NCBI GenBank assembly: GCA_041946755.1
Contig: JBHGBB010000232.1
Span: forward strand, 1 to 5,387
DNA length: 5,387 nt
Reading direction: 5' to 3'
Source: JBHGBB01 sp041946755
GTDB lineage: Bacteria > UBP4 > UBA4092 > JAOAEQ01
This document shows, one piece after another, positions 5,367 to 5,387 of the stretch (its first letter is position 1; every line of letters starts with the position of its first letter). A model generated the notes under the pieces. It saw only the letters and a program-made list of their open reading frames with translations. It searched no databases and was not told the DNA's origin. Made by a program: the position numbers and the translations under genes.

Positions 5367-5387
5367 GGGCGAGTCATCGACTCGCCC
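5367..5387. repeat. GC-rich perfect palindrome upstream of the hydrolase, at the window edge
   Basis: Arms GGGCGAGTC and GACTCGCCC form a 9-bp stem around a three-base loop, ATC. The base before it (5366) is G, so the stem may extend if the base after the window is C. It shares its outer arms and overall design with the palindrome at 3169-3187. It may be a dispersed repeat, or the terminator/3' hairpin of a gene beyond the right edge; the sequence outside the window would decide. Confidence 0.6.

Overview
The window suggests a low-GC (by eye about 38-40%), probably uncultivated bacterium. All recognisable genes lie on the minus strand, so they read from right to left: a glycoside-hydrolase-like gene (5291-3195), a large membrane beta-propeller gene (3005-855), a small Cys-motif protein gene (827-522), tRNA-Thr(GGT) (362-287), and the first 19 codons of tuf, encoding EF-Tu (57-1, cut by the window edge). 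Canonical GAGG-type ribosome binding sites, a TTGACA promoter and a bacterial tRNA with an encoded CCA end support a bacterial origin. I cannot name the phylum. The small protein, PD40 propellers and DUF6259-like hydrolases are, from memory, types common in Armatimonadota-, Chloroflexota- and Hydrogenedentes-like genomes, which is only a weak hint.

Right part (3195-5387): an orphan protein of 698 residues resembling DUF6259/alpha-galactosidase-like TIM-barrel hydrolases, with no visible signal peptide. It is bracketed by two short perfect GC-rich palindromes of the same design (3169-3187 and 5367-5387), which look like members of a dispersed intergenic repeat family.

Middle (522-3005): a likely two-gene operon with a 27-nt gap. 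The first gene encodes a 716-residue protein with two membrane helices, a PH-like domain predicted to be cytoplasmic, five more membrane helices, and about eight PD40/TolB-type repeats predicted to lie outside the membrane. The second encodes a 101-residue protein with a CxxCG motif, a type I recall as conserved but uncharacterised.

Left part (1-480): a housekeeping unit of promoter, leader hairpin, tRNA-Thr, a second promoter and tuf. Placing tRNA-Thr just ahead of tuf is a long-conserved bacterial arrangement, as in thrT-tufB of E. coli.

A nine-base element (TTCAGCAAG in the gene sense) occurs in the upstream intergenic region of three genes: tuf, the propeller gene and the hydrolase. I saw no copy inside the genes. 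I found no mobile element, CRISPR array or phage gene, and no strong evidence for a new multi-gene system. The propeller/small-protein pair is the most plausible place for undescribed biology.
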